DNA from: JAGLWW01 sp964640225
GTDB lineage: Archaea; Aenigmatarchaeota; Aenigmatarchaeia; PWEA01; JAGHBM01
Direction: 5' to 3'
DNA: 64,000 bases
Assembly (NCBI GenBank): GCA_964640225.1
Contig: CAZXFI010000002.1
Coordinates: 1 to 64,000, forward strand
The translations under genes and the position numbers were made by a program. Below, in pieces: positions 31,323 to 39,604 of the stretch; the first letter of the stretch is position 1, and the number at the start of each line of letters is the position of its first letter. The notes under the pieces are model-generated. The model was not told the origin of the DNA and searched no databases. It worked only from the letters and a program-made list of their open reading frames with translations.

Positions 31323-33416
31323 ATGTTCGTTGGAATAAAAAAGCGTAACGGAAAAGTCGTTAAGTTTAATCCAAATAAGATTACCGATGCAATAGCCAAA
31401 GCAGGTGAATCCACAGGAGAATTTGACAGAGGAGTTGCCGAAAAATTAGCCTTAAGAGTTCTTAGTATGTCTCAGCAGATTTTTCAGGACAAGATGCCTA
31501 CCGTGGAGGAAATACAGGACATTGTGGAAGAAGTTCTTCTATCTTCCACATACAGAAAAACAGCAAAGGCCTACATAATCTACAGGGAACAACACGCCAA
31601 GATGAGGGAGATTTCCGAAAATGCAAGCGTTGACCTGGTAAACCAGTACCTGAAAAAAGTGGACTGGCAGGTGAACGAGAACAGCAACATGACTTTCTCG
31701 TTGCAGGGGCTTAACAACTACGTTTCATCAGAGATAAGCAAGATATACTGGCTTAACGAGATTTACCCTCCGGAAGTAAGGGAAGCCGCTAAAAACGAAG
31801 ATTTTCACATACATGATTTAAATCTCTTGGCAGTTTACTGCGTGGGATGGGACCTTTACGATCTGCTGACCCAGGGATTCAGGGGGGTGGACGGCAAGAT
31901 AGAGAGCAGGCCCGCAAAGCACTTCAGGAGCGCACTAGGGCAGGTTGTAAATTTTTTCTACACACTCCAGGGAGAGGCGGCCGGGGCTCAGGCCTTTTCC
32001 AACTTTGATACGTTGCTGGCCCCGTTCATAAGGTACGACAACCTTAACTATACTCAGGTAAAGCAGGCCCTTCAGGAGTTTCTTTTCAACATAAACGTTC
32101 CCACTAGGGTGGGATTCCAGACTCCCTTCACCAACGTAACCTTGGACCTGAATCCTCCGAGTTACTACAGAGATCAGGGGGTCATCGTAGGCGGGGAACA
32201 AAAGAAAGAGACCTACGGGGATTTCCAGAAAGAAATGGACATGTTCAACAAAGCTTTTTTTGAAGTGATGACAGAGGGCGACGCCAAGGGAAGAGTGTTC
32301 ACCTTTCCCATACCCACATATAATATAACAAAGGACTTTGACTGGGAAAACGAGAATTTGGAGGGCCTGTGGAGCATGTCCGCTAAATACGGGATACCTT
32401 ACTTTTCCAACTTCGTAAATTCTGACATGAAACCTGAAGATGCCCGTTCCATGTGCTGCCGGCTGCGCCTGGATAAACGCGAACTTGAAAAGAGGGGAGG
32501 CGGGCTTTTCGGCTCAAGCCCGCTCACCGGATCCGTGGGCGTGGTAACCATAAACATGCCCAGGCTGGGTATTTTATCCAAAGGTGAAGAGGAATTTATA
32601 GAAAACTTGGATAAACTTATGGTAAAGGCCAAGGAAAGTCTGGAAATAAAAAGAAAAATTCTGGAGAAATTCACTGAAAAAAATCTCTATCCTTACTCAA
32701 AATTTTACCTGAGAAACATGAAAGAGAGGTTCGGGGAGTACTGGAAAAATCATTTCTCCACCATAGGGCTTATAGGCATGAACGAGGCATGTCTTAACCT
32801 TATAGGGGAAGACATAGGGAGCGATAAAGGAAAGAAATTCTCGCTGAAAGTTTTGGATTTTATGAGAAAAAGGCTGATTGATTTTCAGAAGGAAACCGGC
32901 AACAACTACAATCTGGAGGCAACCCCCGCGGAGGGAACTTCTTATAGGCAGGCAAAGCTGGACAAAAAAATTCACCCCAATATAAAATGCGCGAACGAAG
33001 AAGAATACAAAGAAGGTGCAGAGCCCTATTATACCAACTCCACACAGCTTCCCGTGAACTACACGGACGATGTGTTTGAGGCGCTTGACCTTCAGGACGA
33101 GCTTCAGTCCAGATATACAGGGGGAACAGTCCTTCACATATTTGCCGGCGAAAGAATAAGGGACTCCGAAGCTTTAAAGGATTTGGTGAAAAAAATTTGC
33201 CAAAATTATCACCTACCCTACTTTACCTTCACCCCGACGTTCAGTATTTGCCCGACACACGGATATCTGGAAGGCGAAAAAAAGACATGTCCAAATTGCG
33301 GGGAAAATTGCGAGATATACTCAAGGGTAGTGGGCTACCTGCGTCCGGTCAAGCAGTGGAACAAGGGCAAGCAGGAGGAGTTCAGGGAAAGGAAAAATTT
33401 CAAGGCGAAAAAATGA
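31323..33416 (+). CDS. nrdD: Anaerobic ribonucleoside-triphosphate reductase (class III)
   Basis: 697 residues. N-terminal ATP cone (about 1-95, IKKRNGKVVKFNPNKITDAI) for allosteric control; catalytic barrel with the active-site Cys region CCRLRLD; a C-terminal zinc site (CPTHG, CPNCGENC); and the glycyl radical loop RVVGYLRPV, with the radical on Gly. It reduces ribonucleotides to deoxyribonucleotides without oxygen. The stop overlaps the nrdG start (ATGA). The presence of a class III enzyme fits an anaerobic organism. Confidence 0.95.
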   Translation: MFVGIKKRNGKVVKFNPNKITDAIAKAGESTGEFDRGVAEKLALRVLSMSQQIFQDKMPTVEEIQDIVEEVLLSSTYRKTAKAYIIYREQHAKMREISENASVDLVNQYLKKVDWQVNENSNMTFSLQGLNNYVSSEISKIYWLNEIYPPEVREAAKNEDFHIHDLNLLAVYCVGWDLYDLLTQGFRGVDGKIESRPAKHFRSALGQVVNFFYTLQGEAAGAQAFSNFDTLLAPFIRYDNLNYTQVKQALQEFLFNINVPTRVGFQTPFTNVTLDLNPPSYYRDQGVIVGGEQKKETYGDFQKEMDMFNKAFFEVMTEGDAKGRVFTFPIPTYNITKDFDWENENLEGLWSMSAKYGIPYFSNFVNSDMKPEDARSMCCRLRLDKRELEKRGGGLFGSSPLTGSVGVVTINMPRLGILSKGEEEFIENLDKLMVKAKESLEIKRKILEKFTEKNLYPYSKFYLRNMKERFGEYWKNHFSTIGLIGMNEACLNLIGEDIGSDKGKKFSLKVLDFMRKRLIDFQKETGNNYNLEATPAEGTSYRQAKLDKKIHPNIKCANEEEYKEGAEPYYTNSTQLPVNYTDDVFEALDLQDELQSRYTGGTVLHIFAGERIRDSEALKDLVKKICQNYHLPYFTFTPTFSICPTHGYLEGEKKTCPNCGENCEIYSRVVGYLRPVKQWNKGKQEEFRERKNFKAKK

Positions 33417-34102
33417 GGATAGGCGGTTTCCAGAGATTTTCTCTGATAGATTATCCCGGAAAAATATGCGCAATAGTTTTCGCCCAGGGTTGCAACTTCA
33501 GTTGCCCTTACTGCCATAATCCGGAACTTGTAAACCCGGAAATTTTTTCTCCTACAATTTCCGAGAAAGACGTTTTTTCTTTTCTCAAAGAAAGGAAAGG
33601 CAAACTGGATGCCGTTTCCATAACCGGCGGCGAGCCGACTCTACAGAAAGACCTAACGGGATTCATAAATAAAATAAAAAAAATGGGATTTTTGGTGAAG
33701 ATGGATTCCAATGGAACCAACCCCGATATTGTTGAAAATATAATCAGCAGAGGAATTGTGGATTATCTGGCCATGGACGTAAAGGCTCCGCTAGAAAAGT
33801 ACGAAGATGTTGCAAGAGTTAAGGTAGACACAGAAAAAATAAAAAGAAGCATAGAGTTGATAAAGAAATCCGGAATTGAACACGAGTTTCGCACAACAGT
33901 CGTAAAGTCCCAATTATCGGAAAAAGACATTACCGGCATATTAAAATTGATAAAAGGCGCAAATCTTTACATAATCCAGAAATTTGTTCCTTCCAAGACA
34001 CTTGACTCAGCCTTTGCCGAAGAAGAGACATATACTGATGAAGAGTTCAGGTATTTAAAAAATAAGGCAGAAAAATACGTGAGAGAGTGTGAGTTAAGAT
34101 GA
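33413..34102 (+). CDS. nrdG: Anaerobic ribonucleotide reductase activating protein (radical SAM)
   Basis: 229 residues. Radical SAM motif CNFSCPYC binds the 4Fe-4S cluster; SITGGEPTLQ binds SAM. It abstracts hydrogen from the NrdD glycine to make the radical. The start MRIGGFQRFSLIDYPGK matches the family and overlaps the nrdD stop. The stop overlaps the uracil-DNA glycosylase start by four bases. Confidence 0.92.
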   Translation: MRIGGFQRFSLIDYPGKICAIVFAQGCNFSCPYCHNPELVNPEIFSPTISEKDVFSFLKERKGKLDAVSITGGEPTLQKDLTGFINKIKKMGFLVKMDSNGTNPDIVENIISRGIVDYLAMDVKAPLEKYEDVARVKVDTEKIKRSIELIKKSGIEHEFRTTVVKSQLSEKDITGILKLIKGANLYIIQKFVPSKTLDSAFAEEETYTDEEFRYLKNKAEKYVRECELR

Positions 34103-34671
34103 ACAAAGAGGAAAAAATGAAGATTTTGGAAAAGGAAGTGAAAAAGTGCCAAAGGTGCTCCCTGCACGAAACCAGGAACAATCCCGTGCCCGGGGAAGGC
34201 TTTCTGGACGCAAAAATCATGTTCATCGGCGAAGGTCCGGGTTACTGGGAAGACAAAGAAGGAAAGCCTTTTGTGGGAAAGGCAGGCAGGGTTCTGGACG
34301 AGCTTCTCGGCTCAGCAGGACTCTCCAGGGAAAAAATTTACATAACCAACGTACTGAAATGCAGGCCTCCGGAAAACAGAGACCCTACCGGAGAGGAGGT
34401 GAAAGCCTGCACTTCCTATCTTGACAGGCAGATTGAGATAATTCAGCCAAAAATAATAGCGGCCCTGGGAAGGTTCGCCACCTCTTACATATTCGGCAAA
34501 TTCGGCCTGGAGGAAAGGAAGATAAGCGCTGTGCACGGGGAAGTTTTCAAAGTCAGCACGGTTGCCGGACAGATTAAAATAATCCCTCTTCTTCACCCGG
34601 CAGTGGCCACCTACAATCCCGGCAGGATTGAGGAGCTTAAAAGGGACTTTGAAAAGTTGAAAGAGATTTAA
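34099..34671 (+). CDS. Family 4-type uracil-DNA glycosylase
   Basis: 190 residues. Cys residues for the 4Fe-4S cluster are CQRC near the N-terminus and CRPPENRDPTGEEVKAC further on. The catalytic loop reads GEGPGYWEDKEGKPFVGKAG and the second motif HPAVATYNPG. It removes uracil from DNA, the first step of base excision repair. The motif I GEGPG (rather than GEAPG) is a small deviation within the range of the family. Cotranscribed with nrdDG, tying dNTP production to uracil repair. Confidence 0.88.
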   Translation: MNKEEKMKILEKEVKKCQRCSLHETRNNPVPGEGFLDAKIMFIGEGPGYWEDKEGKPFVGKAGRVLDELLGSAGLSREKIYITNVLKCRPPENRDPTGEEVKACTSYLDRQIEIIQPKIIAALGRFATSYIFGKFGLEERKISAVHGEVFKVSTVAGQIKIIPLLHPAVATYNPGRIEELKRDFEKLKEI

Positions 34672-35120
34672 AGCAAACTTGAAATTTTTTCTTTCAGTTT
34701 CACTATGTTTATCTTTCCGATTGTTTCCTTTTCTACAAGGCCCCTGCTTTTAAACCTCTTAAGTACGCGGGAAACCTTTACCTTGGAAAGGCCGGATTCT
34801 CTTACGAGTTCGGCCTGGTTTATTTCAGGTTTTTCCAGAATTATTTTGAAAATTTTCCTTTCCTCTCCCTCAAGGAAATCCAGCAGGCTTTTCTTGTCCA
34901 CCTTCCTGTCAAATCTGGGTGAAAGAAGATAGTAAACTATGGTGCCTATGAAAAGCCCGATGGAAGCTATGAAAGGTATGAAAATGGGAATAGGAATAAA
35001 GCAGCCGCAGGCGTTTCCAGACGATATCTCTGTCTGCACATACAGAGAACTTATTGACACTATGAGCACGAAAATGGAAACCAGCAGGATGCCAAAAATA
35101 ATTTTCTTTGATTGCTCCAT
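34668..35120 (-). CDS. Membrane-anchored winged-helix regulator, second copy
   Basis: 150 residues. Two N-terminal membrane helices (about 7-27 and 44-66) surround a short outside loop with two Cys (GNACGCF). A basic linker leads to a C-terminal winged helix (EERKIFKIILEKPEINQAELVRESGLSKVKVSRVLKRFKSRGLVEKE). Same architecture as the regulator at 711-1259. Start is at the ATG just below an AGTTTCA/TGAAACT palindrome. It is divergent from a decayed thioredoxin-CcdA gene, so thiol redox is a possible signal. Confidence 0.75.
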   Translation of the reverse strand: MEQSKKIIFGILLVSIFVLIVSISSLYVQTEISSGNACGCFIPIPIFIPFIASIGLFIGTIVYYLLSPRFDRKVDKKSLLDFLEGEERKIFKIILEKPEINQAELVRESGLSKVKVSRVLKRFKSRGLVEKETIGKINIVKLKEKISSLL

Positions 35121-35154
35121 AGTTTCATATTTTGAAACTTAACTATTTATATAA
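35121..35154. promoter_or_regulatory. Divergent promoter with AGTTTCA-N5-TGAAACT operator
   Basis: AGTTTCATATTTTGAAACT (35121-35139) is a perfect seven-base inverted repeat sited between the TATA-like ATTTATATAA (35144-35153) and the regulator start. The half site TTTCA/TGAAA matches the palindromes at 580-671 upstream of the other membrane regulator. The same TATA element could serve the gene on the other strand. Confidence 0.6.
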
Positions 35155-35165
35155 TTTCAGTTATT

Positions 35166-36025
35166 ATGAGACTTATGAGGAAGGCTTTTATTATATTGCT
35201 GTCCGTTTTTTTAGCCTTTTCTCTTTACAGCAATTTAACTCTGGCCCAGGATTCCTGCCTGTATTTCTTTTACGGACAGGGCTGTCCCCACTGCGGGGAA
35301 GTCAAGCCTTTTCTGGAGCAGATTTAGAGCTAGGACCATTCAATTGAGGTAAAGGAATTTGAGGTTTACAACGAAAGGGAAAACGCCCTGCTTCTGCAGG
35401 ATTATTTTGAGGCCTACGGGGTTCCGCAGAATCACAGGGGCGTGCCCGTGGTTTTCATAGGGGACACGCCTATAATAAGAAACATTGAAGCGAAGATAGA
35501 AGAGTTCAGGGAATATCCTTGCCCCAGCCTGCAGGTGGGAAGCGTCAGCGGAGAAATAGGCTCTTCCTCTCCCGCGGAGAAACTGGAATCGCTTTCCCTG
35601 CTGACCGTGGTGGGTGCGGCCTTCGTTGATTCCATAAACCCCTGCGCAATAGCGGTTCTCCTTATCCTAATGGGAGCGCTCCTTGCCTCGGGAGACAGGA
35701 AAAGGGCGCTCAAGGCGGGACTGGGTTTCACTGCTTCCATTTACATAGTCTACTTCCTTTTCGGGCTGGGTTTGTTCTCAGCCATACAGATTTCAGGTCT
35801 TTCCTTCTGGTTCTACAAGTTCATAAGTTTCCTGGCCATACTAATTGGCCTTTTCAACATAAAGGACTATTTCAGCTACGGGGCCGGCGGATTCGTCATT
35901 ACAGGGGCCTGACAAACGTGGAAAAGGCCTCGGAGTGGAAGGAAAGGAACATAAAGAAGCTGCACCTGGTGGCAGGCCTGATAATGCTTATTCTGGGGCT
36001 TTTGGTCATTCTGGGATTTATATGA
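35166..36025 (+). pseudogene. Decayed thioredoxin-CcdA (DsbD-like) membrane fusion
   Basis: A signal sequence (MRKAFIILLSVFLAFSLYSN) is followed by a thioredoxin-like domain with CPHC, then helices of the CcdA family (AFVDSINPCAIAVLLILMGALLASG). Two in-frame TAG codons (35325-35327 and 35331-35333) sit where sense codons are expected (I-stop-S-stop-DHSIEV); both would be GAG with a single change. After FSYGAGGFV the frame shifts by -1 and jumps to the last helix (EWKERNIKKLHLVAGLIMLILG), so the middle helices with the second PC motif are missing. TAG is used as a normal stop by neighbouring genes. An intact version would pass electrons across the membrane. Confidence 0.8.
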
Positions 36026-36055
36026 ATTAAAACCAATAATTTTACAGGGTTGCCT

Positions 36056-36796
36056 ATGATTTTGTTCTGGATACTCGGAGCCTCCTTTGCCATGAGTTTT
36101 ATAGCACTCGTGGGACTCCTGACTTTTGCGCTCAAGGAGAAAACCCTCAAGGGCATACTTCTTTTCCTGGTTGCCTTTTCGGCAGGCTCGCTTATAGGCG
36201 GCGCCTTTCTGCACCTGATACCGGAGACGTTTGAGAAAGCAGGCGCGGAATTGGGCATGTTTCTCTGGCTTTTGGCGGGGTTTTCGGTTTTTTTCCTCAT
36301 GGAGCAGTTCCTCCAGTGGCACCACTGCCACCGCGTTCCGTCAGAGCACAAGAAGCCCGTGACATATCTTATCTTGATTTCGGACGCCCTGCACAATTTC
36401 ATAGGTGGGCTGGCAATAGCGGGCTCTTTTCTCGTAAGTGTGCAGACAGGGATAGTGACGTGGATTGCCTGCGCGGCGCACGAAATACCGCAGGAATTGG
36501 GGGATTTTGGCATACTCATACACGGGGGCTGGAACAAGAACAAGGCTTTGCTGTTCAACTTCCTTTCAGCTCTTACCATAGTTCCCGGGGCATTGCTTGT
36601 TTATTTTGTTTCCTCCGGGATAGACACGACTTTCCTGCTGCCTTTTGCGGCCGGGAATTTCATCTACATAGCCTCCTCTGACCTGATTCCCGAGGTGAAA
36701 AGCAAGGAGAACCTGTTTGAAGGGCTGCTTTATTTCATTTCCTTCCTCACTGGCATATTCCTGATGCTGGGAGTAAAATTATATTTCGGTGTTTGA
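36056..36796 (+). CDS. ZIP-family metal transporter
   Basis: 246 residues with about seven or eight helices. The metal site in helix 4 reads DALHNFIGGLAIA and that in helix 5 AAHEIPQELGDFGIL, the HN-x3-G and HEx-P(H/Q)E signatures of ZIP zinc or iron importers. A His-rich loop (QWHHCHRVPSEH) precedes helix 4. The start ATG has AGGG at good spacing; a TTG six bases earlier is possible. It abuts the DUF123 gene. Confidence 0.9.
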   Translation: MILFWILGASFAMSFIALVGLLTFALKEKTLKGILLFLVAFSAGSLIGGAFLHLIPETFEKAGAELGMFLWLLAGFSVFFLMEQFLQWHHCHRVPSEHKKPVTYLILISDALHNFIGGLAIAGSFLVSVQTGIVTWIACAAHEIPQELGDFGILIHGGWNKNKALLFNFLSALTIVPGALLVYFVSSGIDTTFLLPFAAGNFIYIASSDLIPEVKSKENLFEGLLYFISFLTGIFLMLGVKLYFGV

Positions 36797-37207
36797 ATGA
36801 AAGGTACATACGTGCTGCTGATAGAGAACAGGAAGAATTCCAGGATAAAAGTCGGAAGCCTGGGAAAGATTTTCTTTTCTCCCGGGTTCTACGTTTACGT
36901 GGGCTCGGCCATGGGGGGACTGGAGGCAAGAATTGACCGCCACCTAAGGAAAAACAAAAAAACCCACTGGCACATAGACTATTTCCTGAAAAGCAGGAAC
37001 GTGAAAGTAAGGCGCGTTTACTACAAGGTGTCAGGAAAAAAAGAGGAATGCGCCATAGCAAAGAGGCTTATGAAGTACGGCTCTCCCGTCAGGGGATTCG
37101 GCTGTTCGGACTGCAAATGCGAGAGCCACCTGTTCTGGCTAAGGGACCTCAGGTTCCTGGACATGCTCAACTCTTCAAGGCTCTGGTTCAGGAAAACCGA
37201 TTTCTAA
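36797..37207 (+). CDS. DUF123 (GIY-YIG-like) protein
   Basis: 136 residues. The motifs GTYVLLIENRKNSRIKVGSLGKIFFSPGFYVYVGSAMGGLEARIDRHLRKNKKTHWHIDYFL match DUF123, a GIY-YIG nuclease relative often found alone or fused to endonuclease III in archaea. A CSDCKCESHLFW zinc-like patch follows. Its ATG directly follows the ZIP stop and its own stop abuts the ThrRS stop. A DNA repair role is inferred from domain fusions, not shown. Confidence 0.87.
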   Translation: MKGTYVLLIENRKNSRIKVGSLGKIFFSPGFYVYVGSAMGGLEARIDRHLRKNKKTHWHIDYFLKSRNVKVRRVYYKVSGKKEECAIAKRLMKYGSPVRGFGCSDCKCESHLFWLRDLRFLDMLNSSRLWFRKTDF

Positions 37208-39070
37208 TCAAACGAACTTGGGCCTTCTGGTGAGCAGGCGGGGCAAAGGCAAAGGCTTGAACGGGTAGTCCCTTGTTTTTTCCCTCACGATTTTGACAAG
37301 CTCGGCGGGCTTAATGTTCTTCACTTTTCCCGTTTCCCTGAAGCGCACGGCCAGCTCGCCGCTTTTTTTCTCCCTTTCCCCCACGACCACGGTCATGGGA
37401 ACCCATTCCACCTCGGAGTCCCTGATTTTCTTCTGCACGCTCTCGGGCCTGTCGTCTATGTCCACCCTGACGTTTTCCATTTTTTTCGCAATTTCTTCGC
37501 AGTAAGGGATGAAGGAGTCGTTCACCGGGCATAGCCTTACCTGCGTGGGCGAGAGCCACAGAGGCAAGGTAGGGTTTTTTTTCTGCTCAGATTCCATGTA
37601 AGCCTTTTCAAGCAGCGCGTAAATGACTCTTTCTATAGCCCCGGAGGGCGAGAGGTGAAGTATTATGGGGTGCTTCTCCTTGTTGTCCCTGTCCGTAAAC
37701 CTTATGTCATAAGTCTTCCCGTTCTCCACGTCTATCTGGTCGGTTGTAAGGCACGCCGATTTGTCCAAAGCGTCCACGAAATTTAATTCGTACTTGAGGA
37801 TGAAATAAAAAAACTTCTGGTCCCAGAGTTCTATCAGGGCAGGCCTGCCCCATTTTTTCACCAGTTCTTTTATAAAGTCCTTGTTTTCGTCATAAAATTC
37901 CTTTACAACTCTTACGGCCAGCTCCAGGTCGCCTTTCAAATCAAATCCTTCCTGTATCTCCCCGGCAAGCTTGAATCTTCTGAGCATCTCTTGTTTGGCC
38001 TGGTCCATGTCCCTGCAGATTGAATGGCAGTCGGGCATGGTGAAAGTTCTCAACCTTCTCAAACCGGCCAGTTCGCCTCTCTGCTCAACCCTGAAGCTGT
38101 ATCTTGTCAGCTCGTAAAGGTTTATGGGAAGGTTCCTGTAGGAAATGTTGGAATTGTGCAGAATAAGGAACTGCCCGAAGCATGCCGCGAACCTTAGGAA
38201 GAGTTTTTTATTCGGGCTTCTTATGGTGTACTGCCTTGCGGGGAACCTGTTGAGATAGGATTTCAGGCAGGGGTGCTCGTAGTCGTACATTATAGGAGTC
38301 TCCACTTCCATGGCCCCGCTTTCTATCATGCTTTTGGTCACGTAATCCTCTATAAGGGACTTAACAAGCCTGCCCTTGGGGAAATAGCGGAAATTTCCAG
38401 GGTCGCTACCCTCCTCGTAGTCCACAAGCTCCATTTTTCTCATAAGCTTTATGTGGGGAGGCTCCTTTTCCACCTTCCTTACTTTGGATATCTCGTATTT
38501 TACCATTTTTTCAAATCTGTTGTGCTTGGAGAAATCAAATCCCTCTATTTTTTTGCCCGCCTTGATTTTGTGCTCCTTCCCGCTGGGGTCGATTATCAGC
38601 CACTCTGATTTCAGCTCCTTCTCCTTTTCCACGGCACTTGAAACATTCTTCTTGCCCTCAGTTCCGATTTCCCTACTCAGCTCGGAAAGGGGATGGCCCT
38701 TCACCGAGATTTCAAAGGCCTTGTACCAGCCGAAAGGCATCTTCTGTACCTTGTATTTCTTGAGCCCTTCCGTCAGGCCGTTCAGGACCTCCTGCGCCAC
38801 CGGGGGCGAGGCCGGGTCCGTGCTTAAATGGACGTAGGGATAAATCACGATTTCTTTGGCCTTGACCTGGTCGTAAACGCTCTCTATCTCCCTTATACCG
38901 TTCTTTATAACGGCCTCGGGATTTTCCTCGTCCTTCTTCTCCACGGAGGTGAATACCACCAGGGCTTCCTTTGCCTGAAGCTCCTTTTCCTTAATTTCCT
39001 CGGCGTCCCTGATTGCCTTCTTGGTGGGCCTTACTTTGATATAATCCGAGTGCAAACACAAAATTTTCAT
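37208..39070 (-). CDS. thrS: Threonyl-tRNA synthetase, archaeal type
   Basis: 620 residues. The N-terminal domain (MKILCLHSDYIKVRPTKKAI..., YPYVHLSTDPASPP) is the archaeal ThrRS editing domain related to D-aminoacyl-tRNA deacylases. The class II catalytic core follows (motif 2 ELTRYSFRVEQRGELAGLRRLRTFTMPD; motif 3 HLSPSGAIERVIYALLE), then the anticodon-binding domain (PTQVRLCPVNDSFIPYCEEI). It charges tRNA-Thr. ATTAAATAC upstream may be the TATA box, divergent from the tRNA-Gln locus. Confidence 0.95.
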   Translation of the reverse strand: MKILCLHSDYIKVRPTKKAIRDAEEIKEKELQAKEALVVFTSVEKKDEENPEAVIKNGIREIESVYDQVKAKEIVIYPYVHLSTDPASPPVAQEVLNGLTEGLKKYKVQKMPFGWYKAFEISVKGHPLSELSREIGTEGKKNVSSAVEKEKELKSEWLIIDPSGKEHKIKAGKKIEGFDFSKHNRFEKMVKYEISKVRKVEKEPPHIKLMRKMELVDYEEGSDPGNFRYFPKGRLVKSLIEDYVTKSMIESGAMEVETPIMYDYEHPCLKSYLNRFPARQYTIRSPNKKLFLRFAACFGQFLILHNSNISYRNLPINLYELTRYSFRVEQRGELAGLRRLRTFTMPDCHSICRDMDQAKQEMLRRFKLAGEIQEGFDLKGDLELAVRVVKEFYDENKDFIKELVKKWGRPALIELWDQKFFYFILKYELNFVDALDKSACLTTDQIDVENGKTYDIRFTDRDNKEKHPIILHLSPSGAIERVIYALLEKAYMESEQKKNPTLPLWLSPTQVRLCPVNDSFIPYCEEIAKKMENVRVDIDDRPESVQKKIRDSEVEWVPMTVVVGEREKKSGELAVRFRETGKVKNIKPAELVKIVREKTRDYPFKPLPLPRLLTRRPKFV

Positions 39071-39171
39071 GCTATCACTGTATTTAATACTTCAAATAAT
39101 AATAAATGTTTTACCAATAAATAAAAGGTATATAGCCTGTAAGCTTTTAGAAAAAAAACTTAACCAAAAAC

Positions 39172-39332
39172 GAAGCAAATACAGCCCCGTAGCCGTAGGA
39201 AACTTTTAGAAAAAGTTTCATCAAAACTCTGACGGGCTATAGAAGCAAATACAGCCCCGTAGCCGTAGGAAACTTTTAGAAAAAGTTTCATCAAAACTCT
39301 GACGGGCTATAGAAGCAAATACAGCCCCGTAG
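39172..39332 (+). repeat. Two 70-bp tandem repeats that mimic the tRNA-Gln ends, plus partial third unit
   Basis: Units 39172-39241 and 39242-39311 are identical. The next 21 bases (39312-39332, GAAGCAAATACAGCCCCGTAG) start a third copy but continue as the true tRNA-Gln. Each unit contains AGCCCCGTAG, equal to the tRNA 5' end, and ends CTGACGGGCTATA, close to the tRNA 3' strand CGGGGCTACCA. AGCCC(C)GT pairs with ACGGGCT, and an inner hairpin AAACTTTT/AAAAGTTT caps it. They read as tRNA-derived mini-structures. Confidence 0.8.
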
Positions 39333-39591
39333 TCTAGTGGCCAAAAAGTAGGTTGACTTACACGAGGTGTAAGTTTGTGCAACCAATTGGCTATGGATTT
39401 CGGGCTTTGGACACGCTTCCAAAGCGTTGAAGGCGCAAGCCTTATGAAATAAGAAGAAACCCGAAGACGACGGTTCGAATAAGCTTTTTAGAAAAAATAC
39501 CGAAAAAAGTTTTCGGATTTTTACGAAAATCCGAGATTTTCGGTAAAAAGCTTGAGCAAAAACCTGCGCGAGAATCCGTCCGGGGCTACCA
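39323..39591 (+). tRNA. tRNA-Gln(TTG) with three introns and encoded CCA
   Basis: Four exons of 18, 20, 22 and 16 bases sum to a 76-base tRNA: about 39323-39340, 39391-39410, 39459-39480 and 39576-39591. Acceptor AGCCCCG pairs with CGGGGCT, D-stem GTCT with GGAT, anticodon stem TCGGG with CCCGA around loop CTTTGGA (anticodon TTG), T-stem GACGG with CCGTC around TTCGAAT, then A73 and CCA. Introns lie in the D-loop (50 bases, with hairpin ACTTACAC-GAG-GTGTAAGT), at canonical 37/38 (48 bases) and in the T-loop (95 bases, closed by AAGCTTTTTA/TAAAAAGCTT). Exact junctions can shift by a few bases. Confidence 0.85.
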
Positions 39592-39604
39592 ATTATGTGA
39601 TAAA

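Noticed and set aside
35325..35333. Possible TAG recoding (pyrrolysine or stop reassignment)
   Set aside because: Several neighbouring genes end with TAG, and the same frame also has a frameshift and a missing middle section, so decay explains it better.
39172..39332. CRISPR array
   Set aside because: The 70-bp units are directly contiguous with no spacers and their sequence is derived from the tRNA ends.
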